Assembly (NCBI RefSeq): GCF_020215705.1
Contig: NZ_JAIWNB010000029.1
Coordinates: 1-64,000, forward strand
Length of the DNA: 64,000 bases
Direction of reading: 5' to 3'
Origin: Nonomuraea aurantiaca
Lineage (GTDB): Bacteria; Actinomycetota; Actinomycetes; Streptosporangiales; Streptosporangiaceae
The notes under the pieces were generated by a model that did no database searches, was not told where the DNA came from, and worked only from the letters and a program-made list of their open reading frames with translations. Of this stretch, positions 15,901-22,379 are shown piece by piece. The position numbers and the translations under genes were made by a program. Numbering within the stretch: the first letter of the stretch is position 1; every line of letters starts with the position of its first letter.

Positions 15901-16413
15901 CGGGTCACCGATCCCGGTGGCACCCGAAATGTCTACGTCGTGTTCAAGGCGCCGTCCACGAACTCGTTCGACATGGACTCGTTCACCCTCAACGGCAGAG
16001 GCGTCGGGCAGGGCGACGGCTCGCCCCCGGGCAGCACGAGCGCGCTGCGGGGTCTGGGGTCGAACCGGTGCCTCAACGGAGCCTCGCCGACGAACGGCGC
16101 GCAGGTGCAGATCTTTGACTGCAACGGGCAGTCCAGCCAGCAGTGGACGTCGACCGCCGCGGGTGAGCTGCGAGTGTACGGCAACAAGTGCCTGGACGTG
16201 AACGGGGGCGGGACGGCGGACGGCACTGCCGCGATCATCTGGGACTGCAACGGGCAGAACAACCAGAAGTGGCGCCTCAACGCCGATGGCACCATCACGG
16301 CGGTGGGGGCGAACAAGTGCCTGGACGTCAGCGGCGCCGGCACCGCCAGCGGCACCAAGGTGCAGATCTGGGCGTGCAACGGCCAGAACAACCAGAAGTG
16401 GACCCGCGTCTGA
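12937..16413 (+). CDS. Secreted multidomain protein: ThuA domain, PQQ-dependent sugar dehydrogenase-like propeller, PKD, CBM and ricin-type lectin
   Basis: An 1158-residue exported protein; AGGAG precedes the ATG. Signal peptide residues 1-29 (LSALAAALLGLWLSAVPLVAHA). Domains by eye: ThuA-like glutamine-amidotransferase fold about 34-260 (VVAIHNATDMN, WCHNPEGGRVWATAMGH); six-bladed sugar/sorbosone dehydrogenase-like propeller about 265-700 (ALDPDFATNGWIYVNYS, HTGGYLAFGPGGNLYIGPGDD, GKILRIHP, YAMGFRNPFRF, IDMKFGPDGALYMADWG); PKD about 705-785 (WDFGDGG); an Ig-like stretch; a CBM6-like domain about 885-1010; and a three-repeat ricin B lectin to the end (NKCLDV repeats). It probably oxidises or binds plant or microbial glycans outside the cell. 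The chemistry of the ThuA part is unknown. Confidence 0.92.
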   Translation: MRRSRLLSALAAALLGLWLSAVPLVAHAAAPQFRVLLFSKTASGAYRHDSIPAGVAMFQQMAADNNFQLDQSEDSAVFTTATLNTYDAVIMLQTSGMVWDNDAQRQAFQAYVRSGHGVVAIHNATDMNIEAQFPWWDQVALAGAHMTAHSAILQGTAKVADKVHPSTKGLPDRWVRSEEWYNFDKNLRGSVHVLVSADETTYDAGPNKMGADHPISWCHNPEGGRVWATAMGHQASSYSEPLFKQHLLGGVKWAAGAAPGDCGGTVTARFQKVTLDGAPDQPMELDVAGDGRVFYISRSGKVNLIPANGGGTRVIATLSVYDGGEDGGIGLALDPDFATNGWIYVNYSPSNGGEVNRVSRFTFNGTSLDLASEKKIIEVPAYRNVDEPGHTGGYLAFGPGGNLYIGPGDDTNPNGSSGYAPIDERSGREHYDAQRSAANTNDLRGKILRIHPEPDGTYTIPSGNLFTSGTAKTRPEIYAMGFRNPFRFSVDKVTGWISLGDYGPDAGAANPSRGPEGTVEWNLIKQPGFYGWPYCVGNNIPFNDYNFATNTSGAKFNCSAPVNDSPNNTGVTNLPAAKPATVWYNYHASAEFPEIDCCGGAAPMGGPFYRYDPASGSDRKFPEYFDGTPFLYEWSRNVVKEFRLDSSGNLLKINPFVAQLAPHAPIDMKFGPDGALYMADWGNGFGHTNTDDSVYRVDYVAGNRVPLAKASANPDSGAAPLTVAFSSAGSSDPDGDAITYAWDFGDGGTSTSANPSHTYSANGTYTVKLTVRDSGGKTGSVTLPIVVGNSRPKVVFSAPPDGGFIDFGDKVTYTVNVTDPEDGAVDCTKVNVITALGHDQHAHDTGQYTGCSGTVTTTASGHDEAANVYYVLSADYTDKGGLKGSAGITLQPKHKQAEHFTGSSGIRIVDEPGAEGGRRIGDISNNDWTSFSPINLSGIDTVSFRVSAPSNTGASIELHADSPTGALIASSPVTATGGWNTYASLPAVRVTDPGGTRNVYVVFKAPSTNSFDMDSFTLNGRGVGQGDGSPPGSTSALRGLGSNRCLNGASPTNGAQVQIFDCNGQSSQQWTSTAAGELRVYGNKCLDVNGGGTADGTAAIIWDCNGQNNQKWRLNADGTITAVGANKCLDVSGAGTASGTKVQIWACNGQNNQKWTRV

Positions 16414-16434
16414 ACGCCATGTGACGTCCGAACC

Positions 16435-16468
16435 CTGGAGCCGGCCCGCTCTCTTGCGGCGGCTCCAG
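16435..16468 (+). terminator. Hairpin terminator of the ThuA/PQQ gene
   Basis: CTGGAGCCG (16435-16443) pairs perfectly with CGGCTCCAG (16460-16468), and an inner CCGC/GCGG extends the stem beyond a 2-base bulge. It starts 22 bases after the stop codon. No T-tract follows. Confidence 0.7.
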
Positions 16469-16498
16469 CGGTTTGGACGGCGGGGGCAATTGCTCAGG

Positions 16499-16962
16499 GT
16501 GTTCTGTGCGGTTCCCAGAGCGGTACACGTCGTTTCCCCGGAAGCCGTATTCCGGACGACGGCCCTCCTGCTCGTGGCCGCGGTGCTCTGCGCGTGCGAA
16601 ACCTCCTCCCCAACACGGGAGGCAAGACTGCGACGACGCTCACGCAGCCAACCGCGTCCCCGCCGGTCTCGCCCTCGGCGAACGCGGCCCCTGCCGGGAC
16701 CCTCGTACGGGAAGGGCTGGTCGGCCTGCACAGCTCCAACCCGTTCAAGGTGGAGGTCAAAGCGCTTGAGACCAACCGCGACCTCACCGTGCTCAAGATG
16801 GAGATCACGGCCGCCGGCGAGGGCGGCTCCAGCAGCGGCGACTTCGGCTATGACGGGTTACCCACGCAGAGCGTGAGTTTCGGCAAATTCCGGCTGTTCG
16901 ACCCGGTCGGCAGGAAGGTCTACTTCACGCTGCGGGAGAACGACGTCGAGGGCAGGGCGTCA
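16499..16962 (+). pseudogene. Broken lipoprotein gene (frameshifted and 3'-truncated)
   Basis: A GTG-initiated frame gives a lipoprotein signal, RTTALLLVAAVLCACETSSP. One base off, the next frame continues with TGGKTATTLTQPTASPPVSP, then LVGLHSSNPFKVEVKALE, DLTVLKMEITA, VSFGKFRLFDPVGRKVYF and TLREND. This looks like the N-terminal domain of actinobacterial OmpA-type lipoproteins. The switch happens in the run of C's near 16607-16613, so a 1-base indel separates signal and body. After about 16962 the protein dissolves into unrelated basic sequence, with no OmpA domain left. Family assignment is moderate; the broken state is clear. Confidence 0.6.
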
Positions 16963-17113
16963 GGATCCGGGCGGCGTCGCGGTGGGCGAGCAGCAGCCTT
17001 CGGTATTCGGTCAACGCGCCGAGCAGACGTTCCCGCCAGGGCAGCGCGGGGCCGGGCGCCGGGTACCGCGATCATGGTTCTAAGACAGGAGCAATGCAGG
17101 TAGAAGGAGTCTC

Positions 17114-18190
17114 ATGAAAAGACATGCTCTTCGACCGATGGTCATCGCCCTCGGCCTGGCCGTCATCGGCGGCACCGCCGCCTCTCCCGCCACGGCCGCC
17201 GAGCAGTCCGCAACCGTCGGCCGCACCACCCTGGGTGGTGCCGACCCCAGCGTCATCCGGGTCGGCGACCTCTACGTCGCGGCCAAGTCGGTGAACGGCG
17301 GCGTCGCCGTACGGACGGCGACCACGCTCGAGGGCATCGCCGGCGCGCCCCCGCGCCAGGTGTGGAAGGACACCGGCAACCTCGGTGAGGTGTGGGCGCC
17401 CGAGATCGTGCACCACGACGGCCAGTACCACATCTACTTCTCGGCGGGCCGCAGCGCCGCCCACCGGATGTACCACATCAGCTCCGCCACCGCCGACTCC
17501 GGCTATTCCGCCGCGGCGAAGGTCGCCCTGCCCGGCGACAAGTGGGCCATCGACGGCGCGCCGTTCACCTTCAACGGACAGCGCTGGTTCGTGTGGTCCG
17601 GCTGGGCGGGCGACACCAACGTCGAGCAGAACCTCTACATCGCCCGGATGAGCGGCCCGACCACGGCCACCGGCGGCCGTTACATCATCTCCCAGCCGCG
17701 CGAACCGTGGGAGCGGGTCGTCGGCAACCCGTTCATCAACGAGGCCCCCGAGCCGATCCTCGACCCGAACGGGCAGTTACACGTCGTGTACTCCGCGAAC
17801 GGCAGCTGGAGCAGCAAGTACTGCCTCGCTGATCTGCGGCTGCGCTCCGGTGGTGACCCGACGAACGTGTGGGACTGGTACAAGAGCAACGGTTGCCTGT
17901 TCGGCTCGTACGCGGCGTACATGATGGCGGGCTGGACTCCGACGCTGCACGTGGACGGTCCGGGCCACCACACGTTCGTGCTGGAACGCGGGGACATCGC
18001 CGCCAGCCCGCCGTCGGGCAACCGGTTCCCGACCATGTACCACGCTGTCGCCAAGGGCACGCCGTACGAGTGGTCCAACCGGTACTGGTACACCGGCACG
18101 GCCGTCTGGTGGGGCAAGACCACCTACCGGCGGGCGAACGTGCCCGGCGCCAACACCGACGTCGGGTACAGCCTCAAGTTCTTCGAATGA
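17114..18190 (+). CDS. Secreted family 43-like glycoside hydrolase (five-bladed propeller)
   Basis: A 358-residue exported enzyme. AAGGAG lies 6 bases before the ATG; the signal peptide ends at about residue 29 (SPATAA). The GH43-type triad can be placed: general base Asp44 in GGADPSVI, pKa-modulating Asp147 in KWAIDGAPF and acid Glu210 in NEAPEPI; VWAPEIVHHDGQYHIYFSAG is the usual blade-two segment. GH43 enzymes remove arabinose, xylose or galactose units from plant polysaccharides by inversion. No carbohydrate-binding module is attached. It is a single-gene unit, followed by an interrupted hairpin. Confidence 0.88.
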   Translation: MKRHALRPMVIALGLAVIGGTAASPATAAEQSATVGRTTLGGADPSVIRVGDLYVAAKSVNGGVAVRTATTLEGIAGAPPRQVWKDTGNLGEVWAPEIVHHDGQYHIYFSAGRSAAHRMYHISSATADSGYSAAAKVALPGDKWAIDGAPFTFNGQRWFVWSGWAGDTNVEQNLYIARMSGPTTATGGRYIISQPREPWERVVGNPFINEAPEPILDPNGQLHVVYSANGSWSSKYCLADLRLRSGGDPTNVWDWYKSNGCLFGSYAAYMMAGWTPTLHVDGPGHHTFVLERGDIAASPPSGNRFPTMYHAVAKGTPYEWSNRYWYTGTAVWWGKTTYRRANVPGANTDVGYSLKFFE

Positions 18191-18228
18191 CGCATCCGCG
18201 ACCTCTGATCTCAGGGTCTCCGTGCGTC
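18189..18228 (+). terminator. Interrupted hairpin after the GH43-like gene
   Basis: GACGCA (18189-18194) pairs with TGCGTC (18223-18228), and GACC (18200-18203) pairs with GGTC (18215-18218). The outer arm begins inside the stop codon. It is a plausible but imperfect terminator. Confidence 0.4.
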
Positions 18229-18248
18229 CCCGCGAACGTTCGTATCGG

Positions 18249-18410
18249 TCAGCAGACGGCCAGGGTGTCGCGCCACACCTCGTCCAGAGCCATCTGGATC
18301 GCGCCGGTGAGCACAGCGTCCTCGGCCAGCTCCGACAGTTCCACGCTGGGCGGGGTGAGGGTCAGGGCTTCGAGGTGTCGGGCGAGGCTCGGCCTGGCCG
18401 GGTCCGTCGG
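18249..18410 (-). pseudogene. 3' remnant of a ROK-family regulator/sugar kinase gene
   Basis: The minus strand reads LTPPSVELSELAEDAVLTGAI... and ends in MALDEVWRDTLAVC before a TGA. This is the usual C-terminus of ROK-family (NagC/XylR-like) transcription factors, where TGAI and a final helix close the protein. Only about 50 residues survive; the frame is replaced by an unrelated plus-strand fragment at about 18406. A regulator for the neighbouring glycoside hydrolases may once have stood here (inference). Confidence 0.6.
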
Positions 18411-18757
18411 CGGCAACGTGCTCACAGACGTACTCACCGCGGCCATCGCCCGGCTGCGCAAGGACGGCCAAGCGGACATGCCGCACGAGATCGATGACGA
18501 CCTGCGGCGCCAGGTCGAGGATGACCTGCAGCACCAGATCGAAGAGCTCCTCCGTGCGGACGGCGAGCAGGCCGCGCTCCTGCGTGGCGACATCGCCGAA
18601 GTGCTCCGGCGGATGGCGCGATCGGCGCGGCGGTGCAAGAAGTCGTCGCCGCCGGAGACGAGGAGGCGCAGGACGAGTTGGCTCGGGGGCTGGCGGGGCT
18701 GGCGGTGGAATTCGGCGAGTTCGCGGGCTTGGTGACCTACGGCATCCTCGAAACCGT
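18406..18757 (+). pseudogene. Fragment of an unidentified soluble alpha-helical protein, frameshifted
   Basis: The plus strand encodes VGGNVLTDVLTAAIARLRKDG, then an acidic helix ending ALLRGDIAEVLRR. Near 18610 the reading continues one base off as AAVQEVVAAGDEEAQDELAR, GLAGLAVEFGEFAGLV and TYGILETVA. The residue pattern is coherent across the shift, so this looks like one decayed gene with no start or end. I have seen similar VGGN-LTDVL segments at the start of actinobacterial multi-domain signalling or effector proteins, but I cannot name the family. Confidence 0.45.
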
Positions 18758-19167
18758 CGCATCACCTGCACCGTCGCGGACAACCTCTCCGGCGTCGCCA
18801 CCACCACCTGCCAGAACATCTCCCGCCCCGCGTACGACTTCGACCCGGCGGGCAACACCTTCTCCGCCACCGCCACCGACGTCGCGGGCAATCTCGGCCA
18901 GGCATCTTCCGTCACCTTCAAGCTGGTCGTCACCTATGCCGACCTGTGCACGCTGTCCTAGCGCTTCGTCACCAGACAGGGCGGGGTCCGCGCCATAGCC
19001 ATGTGCGCCGTCCTCGATGCCGCCGAGAGCGCTGAAGACATGGGCAACACCACGGCCAAGGCCGCCGCCATCAACGCCTATGTCATGCAGGTGAACGCCG
19101 CTGTCATCAGCCGCTCCCTCACCCCGGCCCAGGCGGCCATCTCAGGAAGCTGGCGGCCGCCCTGTAG
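18758..19167 (+). pseudogene. 3' remnant of a secreted protein with a FIMAH-type C-terminal domain
   Basis: The frame reads RITCTVADNLSGVATTTC, then a beta-rich ATDVAGNLGQASSVTF segment, then TYADLCTLS followed by an in-frame TAG (18959-18961). Beyond the stop the same frame continues with VTRQGGVRAIAMCAVLDAAE, NTTAKAAAINAYVMQVNAA and SRSLTPAQAAI. A 1-base shift near 19140 is then needed to reach the natural end KLAAAL-stop at 19165. This is the C-terminal half of an actinobacterial secreted enzyme with an OmpL47/Ig-like and a FIMAH domain; the 5' part is gone. Confidence 0.65.
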
Positions 19168-19267
19168 CCCACGCCCTGGCGTAGGTGGGCCACCGCATGG
19201 CCGGTGGCCCACCCGCGTGCAGCCGTGCAGCGGCTGGAGCGAGAGGGCCGGGCGAATCGATCGCCCG

Positions 19268-19483
19268 CTAGGGGCTCTTCTGCCCTCGGTCGAATGCCCC
19301 TGTGTGGTTCATGATCGTGGTGACGAGGGTGGCTGTCGCGATGAACGTACCCCCGCTCCATCCCAGGGCTCCGACCATCGGCACCCCGTTCTCCCTCGCC
19401 ACGATGAAGGCGATGAGGGCGATCACCAGCGAGAGAAGCATGTCGATGGTTAAACAGAGCGCGATGCGCAGGGTGATGCTCAC
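19268..19483 (-). CDS. Small membrane protein, function unknown
   Basis: A 71-residue protein from a GTG at 19483, preceded by GAGAAAG. It has two hydrophobic stretches (LRIALCLTIDMLLSLVIALIAFIV and a GGTFIATATLVTTIM segment) and a polar C-terminus (NHTGAFDRGQKSP), which suggests two membrane spans. No family is recognised. It stands alone between gene debris and a long non-coding stretch. It could be a chance frame, but the hydrophobic pattern and third-position GC favour a real gene. Confidence 0.5.
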   Translation of the reverse strand: MSITLRIALCLTIDMLLSLVIALIAFIVARENGVPMVGALGWSGGTFIATATLVTTIMNHTGAFDRGQKSP

Positions 19484-20007
19484 TTCTTTCTCATTTCGGT
19501 CCGATGGATCGAGATCGGAGAAAGCGTGCGGTACTCGGTCGACCTCGGCGGCGTCAATGTCCGGACAGGTGAGCCGGGAACTGCCCCTTTCGTCTGCTGA
19601 TCCAGTGGCTGGCGAATGGCAGGCTCAGGCTGGCGTCAGGACGGATCGCCGTTTTCGACGGTGCTCGTCCATCGCCGCCCTAGATTATGGCGGTTCGCGA
19701 GCTGCCACGCAGGTGCAGATGCATGTGCATATATGGATTCTCCCCTGCGGGATGACAATCCTCCCCCGGCGCGGCCTCTCGGGAGAAATTACCGATGCGT
19801 TTGGGTCCCATAGAAGCACATAATCCACGGAACGTTAATATATGACTACGTAAAGTATCTGCACGTGCAGGCCGGATTGGCAGCCGGAGGCGGGCCGCGT
19901 CATGAGCGAAGTCGGCGAGATGCTCCGCACGAGTCATCGTCATAGCGGGTGGCCTGACCGCGGGGAAGGCACTTGCTCGGCGCTGCCGAAGGTGAATTGA
20001 TGCCGTC
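19484..20007. other. Non-coding stretch, no supported gene
   Basis: No frame here looks like a protein. A comparatively AT-rich patch at 19825-19862 (AACGTTAATATATGAC...) and a GCACGTGC palindrome (19861-19868) may belong to promoters, but I cannot assign them. There is no tRNA, no repeat array and no riboswitch that I recognise. Confidence 0.5.
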
Positions 20008-20268
20008 ATGAGTGCGCGACGGTGGGTGCTGGTCGTGACGGCCGTGGTGGTGGCGGTCGCGGCGGTGGTTCTGGTGGGAATGCGAGGGGACGACGCGAAC
20101 AAGATCGCGACCGCTCTGTCGGCCCTGGCGGCGCCGGCCGCGGTCGGAATCGCGGTGTGGGCGGCGCACCCGGGCCTCCCGCCCCAGGGCGATCTGCGGG
20201 TGTCGAACACCAGGCGGGCCGTGGCCGGTCGCGGTGGCCGCGCCAACGCCACTGAAGCGGGGTGGTGA
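20008..20268 (+). CDS. Small membrane-anchored hypothetical protein
   Basis: An 86-residue protein with a single N-terminal membrane span (WVLVVTAVVVAVAAVVLVGM), then a short alanine-rich segment ending in VSNTRRAVAGRGGRANATEAGW. The N-terminal anchor and short polar tail look like small proteins found beside actinobacterial NTPases, but no partner is nearby. Start ATG with GAAGGTGAATTG upstream, a moderate ribosome site. No function is assigned. Confidence 0.45.
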   Translation: MSARRWVLVVTAVVVAVAAVVLVGMRGDDANKIATALSALAAPAAVGIAVWAAHPGLPPQGDLRVSNTRRAVAGRGGRANATEAGW

Positions 20269-20344
20269 CCATTACAGCGTCGCGGCCGCCCCCGTGCCGT
20301 CAAGCGCGAGGGCGGCCCCTATCCGGAGGTGTTCGCCGTGGCCG

Positions 20345-20545
20345 TTACTTCTTGAAGGCGTCCTTGACCTTCTTGCCGGCGTCCTTGACTTTCTCGCCGG
20401 CCTGCCGGAGGCCACCTTCGGCCTGCTCGGTACGCCCTTCGGCCCGCAGGTCCTCGTCATCGGTGGCCTTTCCGATGTTCTCCTTCGCCCGGCCCTTGAG
20501 CTCCTCCGCCTTGTTACGGATCTTGTCATCGGCGCCCATGTCCAT
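20345..20545 (-). CDS. CsbD family stress protein
   Basis: A 66-residue, highly charged protein: MGADDKIRNKAEELKGRAKE, then IGKATDDEDLRAEGRTEQAE and lysine-rich GEKVKDAGKKVKDAFKK. This is the short CsbD-like family of general-stress proteins, probably intrinsically helical and lacking known enzyme activity. GAAAGG before the ATG at 20545 supports that start; a second ATG lies two codons on. In actinobacteria such genes are often induced by osmotic or stationary-phase sigma factors; nothing in the sequence here proves that. Confidence 0.85.
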   Translation of the reverse strand: MDMGADDKIRNKAEELKGRAKENIGKATDDEDLRAEGRTEQAEGGLRQAGEKVKDAGKKVKDAFKK

Positions 20546-20633
20546 GCCTTTCTCATCGGTTCCCGGAAACTTCCACTTTCCGAACAGGCCGACTAGAAAC
20601 ATGGAGACCGGTCAGGCGAGGCTCCGCAACGGG

Positions 20634-21146
20634 TCAGTTGACGCAGTCCTGCTTGTGGAGCCCCAGCGCCATCTCGTACACCTTGCCCTTGTTGAGAAGG
20701 AAGGAGTAATAGGCATGCGACTTGCCGGGGATGTCGACGTACGGGTAGCCGCTGGCGGCCGTCTTCAGCTTGGGATAGGCCTTCTTGATCTGCTGGGACG
20801 TGGAGCCCAGCCCGATGCCCTCGGGAGTCTTGGCGCCCTTGGGCGCGAAGATGACCGCGACGCCGTGCTTCTTGGAGATGTAGAGGCCGATGGTGTCGCG
20901 GCCGATCGGGTGAGCCTTCAGAGCCCAGCCGGTGCAGGCGGCGGAGTCGTTCGCGCCGACGGGCGCGATCTTGCCGCTGGCCTTGGCCGCCTTGGCGCTC
21001 ATCCCCAGCGTGATGCCCCCATATCCGGAAGGGCCGAAGGTGGCGGGCGCGGTCGCGGCGTGCGCTGCTGGTGCGAGGCCGCCCAGCACCAGCCCGGCGG
21101 CCAGGGCCGTGCCCAGTATGGAACGGGTCATCGTGTGTGTGGTCAT
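20634..21146 (-). CDS. Secreted hypothetical protein
   Basis: A 170-residue exported protein: signal peptide MTTHTMTRSILGTALAAGLV...APAAHA, mature start ATAPATFGPSGYGGITLGMS. The motif GITLGMSAKAAKASG, one CTGWAL, SKKHGVAVIFAP, GIGLGSTSQQIKKAYP and a C-terminal KQDCVN suggest a compact domain with one disulphide between the two remaining cysteines. GITLGMS...A and GLGSTSQQIKKAYP resemble the repeated halves of small secreted domains in streptomycetes. No function is known to me. A longer frame upstream is not signal-peptide-like and is rejected; a second ATG five codons in is possible. Confidence 0.75.
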   Translation of the reverse strand: MTTHTMTRSILGTALAAGLVLGGLAPAAHAATAPATFGPSGYGGITLGMSAKAAKASGKIAPVGANDSAACTGWALKAHPIGRDTIGLYISKKHGVAVIFAPKGAKTPEGIGLGSTSQQIKKAYPKLKTAASGYPYVDIPGKSHAYYSFLLNKGKVYEMALGLHKQDCVN

Positions 21147-21243
21147 GGACGGTTGGACGGCCGGATGGGGGGCGAAGTTCACGCGTGGCGGGGCTTTGAC
21201 CGATGCTCCGGGGATCTTCAGACGACGATGGTGAAAGGACGAC

Positions 21244-22311
21244 ATGCCGACCACGGGATCGTCATCAGGAACGGACAGCCGCCGGCTCGACGATCCGGTT
21301 CTCGTCACCGGTGGCAGCGGTCACGTCGGCTCGCACCTGGTCAGCCGGCTGCTGCTCGACGGCCACCGCGTGCGCGCCACGGTCCGCTCGCCCGCCAGCG
21401 AAACCAGCCTCCGCGAGGCGGTGGCCGCGGCCGGCGCCGATCCAGGGGATCGGCTCGACGTCTTCCACGCCGATCTGTCCGCGGACGACGGTTGGGCCGC
21501 GGCCACGGCGGGCTGCGCCTATGTTCACCACGTCGCGTCGCCGCTGCCCGCCGGTCAGCCGGAGCACGATGACGAACTGATCGTCCCGGCCAGGGACGGG
21601 ACGCTGCGCGTGCTGCGTGCCGCCCGCGACGCCGGTGTGGCGCGGGTGGTGATGACCTCGTCCTTCACCGCGGTGGGGTACAGCCGTAAGGCGAGCGACG
21701 AGTACGACGAGAGCGACTGGACCGACCCCGCCGACGACAACATGGCCTACACCAAGGCGAAGACGCTCGCGGAGCGCGCGGCCTGGGACTTCGTCCGGAC
21801 CGAGGCCGATGGCCTCGAACTGGCCGTGATCAACCCCACCGGGATCTTCGGTCCGTTGCTCGGCCCGCACCTGTCGGTCTCCACCATGCTGGTCAAGACG
21901 ATGCTCGACGGGGACATGCCGGTCGCGCCCCGCGTCTACTTCGGCGTGGTGGACGTGCGGGACGTAGCGGACCTGCACGTGCGGGCCATGACCCACCCTG
22001 CGGCGGCGGGCGAGCGGTTCCTGGCCAGCAGTGGCGAGATGATCAGCTTCCTGGACACCGCCCGGATCCTGAGCGACCATCTGGGCGAGATCGCGGCCAA
22101 GGTGCCGAAGCAGGAGCTCGCCGACGAGCAGGTCAGGGCCGCGGCGGAGACGAATCCCGAGTTACGGGCGCTCGTCGACCAGCTGGGCCGGATCCCGGTC
22201 GTCCACGCGGACAAGGCCCGTGATGTCCTCGGCTGGCGGCCGCGCGACCCGGAGGCCGCCATCGTCGACACCGCGCACAGCATCGTCCGCCTCGGCCTGG
22301 TAGCGAGCTGA
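21244..22311 (+). CDS. NAD(P)-dependent reductase/epimerase of the extended SDR (dihydroflavonol-reductase-like) family
   Basis: A 355-residue oxidoreductase. Cofactor motif VLVTGGSGHVGSHLVSRLL near residues 19-37, ATVRSP, HHVASPLP, catalytic serine region VVMTSSFTAVGYS, catalytic YTKAK (Tyr-x-x-x-Lys) and VINPTGIFGP. This pattern fits aldehyde reductases and dihydroflavonol-4-reductase-like enzymes that reduce aldehydes or ketones with NADPH. GAAAGGAC precedes the ATG. It is a single gene, closed by a hairpin at 22330-22357. The substrate is unknown. Confidence 0.9.
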   Translation: MPTTGSSSGTDSRRLDDPVLVTGGSGHVGSHLVSRLLLDGHRVRATVRSPASETSLREAVAAAGADPGDRLDVFHADLSADDGWAAATAGCAYVHHVASPLPAGQPEHDDELIVPARDGTLRVLRAARDAGVARVVMTSSFTAVGYSRKASDEYDESDWTDPADDNMAYTKAKTLAERAAWDFVRTEADGLELAVINPTGIFGPLLGPHLSVSTMLVKTMLDGDMPVAPRVYFGVVDVRDVADLHVRAMTHPAAAGERFLASSGEMISFLDTARILSDHLGEIAAKVPKQELADEQVRAAAETNPELRALVDQLGRIPVVHADKARDVLGWRPRDPEAAIVDTAHSIVRLGLVAS

Positions 22312-22329
22312 CCCCGCGCTGGAGATCAC

Positions 22330-22357
22330 CCCCACCACGCGACGTCGCGCGGTGGGG
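22330..22357. terminator. Strong hairpin between convergent genes
   Basis: CCCCACCACGCGAC pairs with GTCGCGCGGTGGGG over 14 positions with one mismatch and no loop bases beyond the turn. It lies between the SDR gene (+) and the ABC exporter gene (-) and so can end transcription from both sides. Confidence 0.65.
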
Positions 22358-22379
22358 TAGTGGGGCGGTGGGTGCCCGG

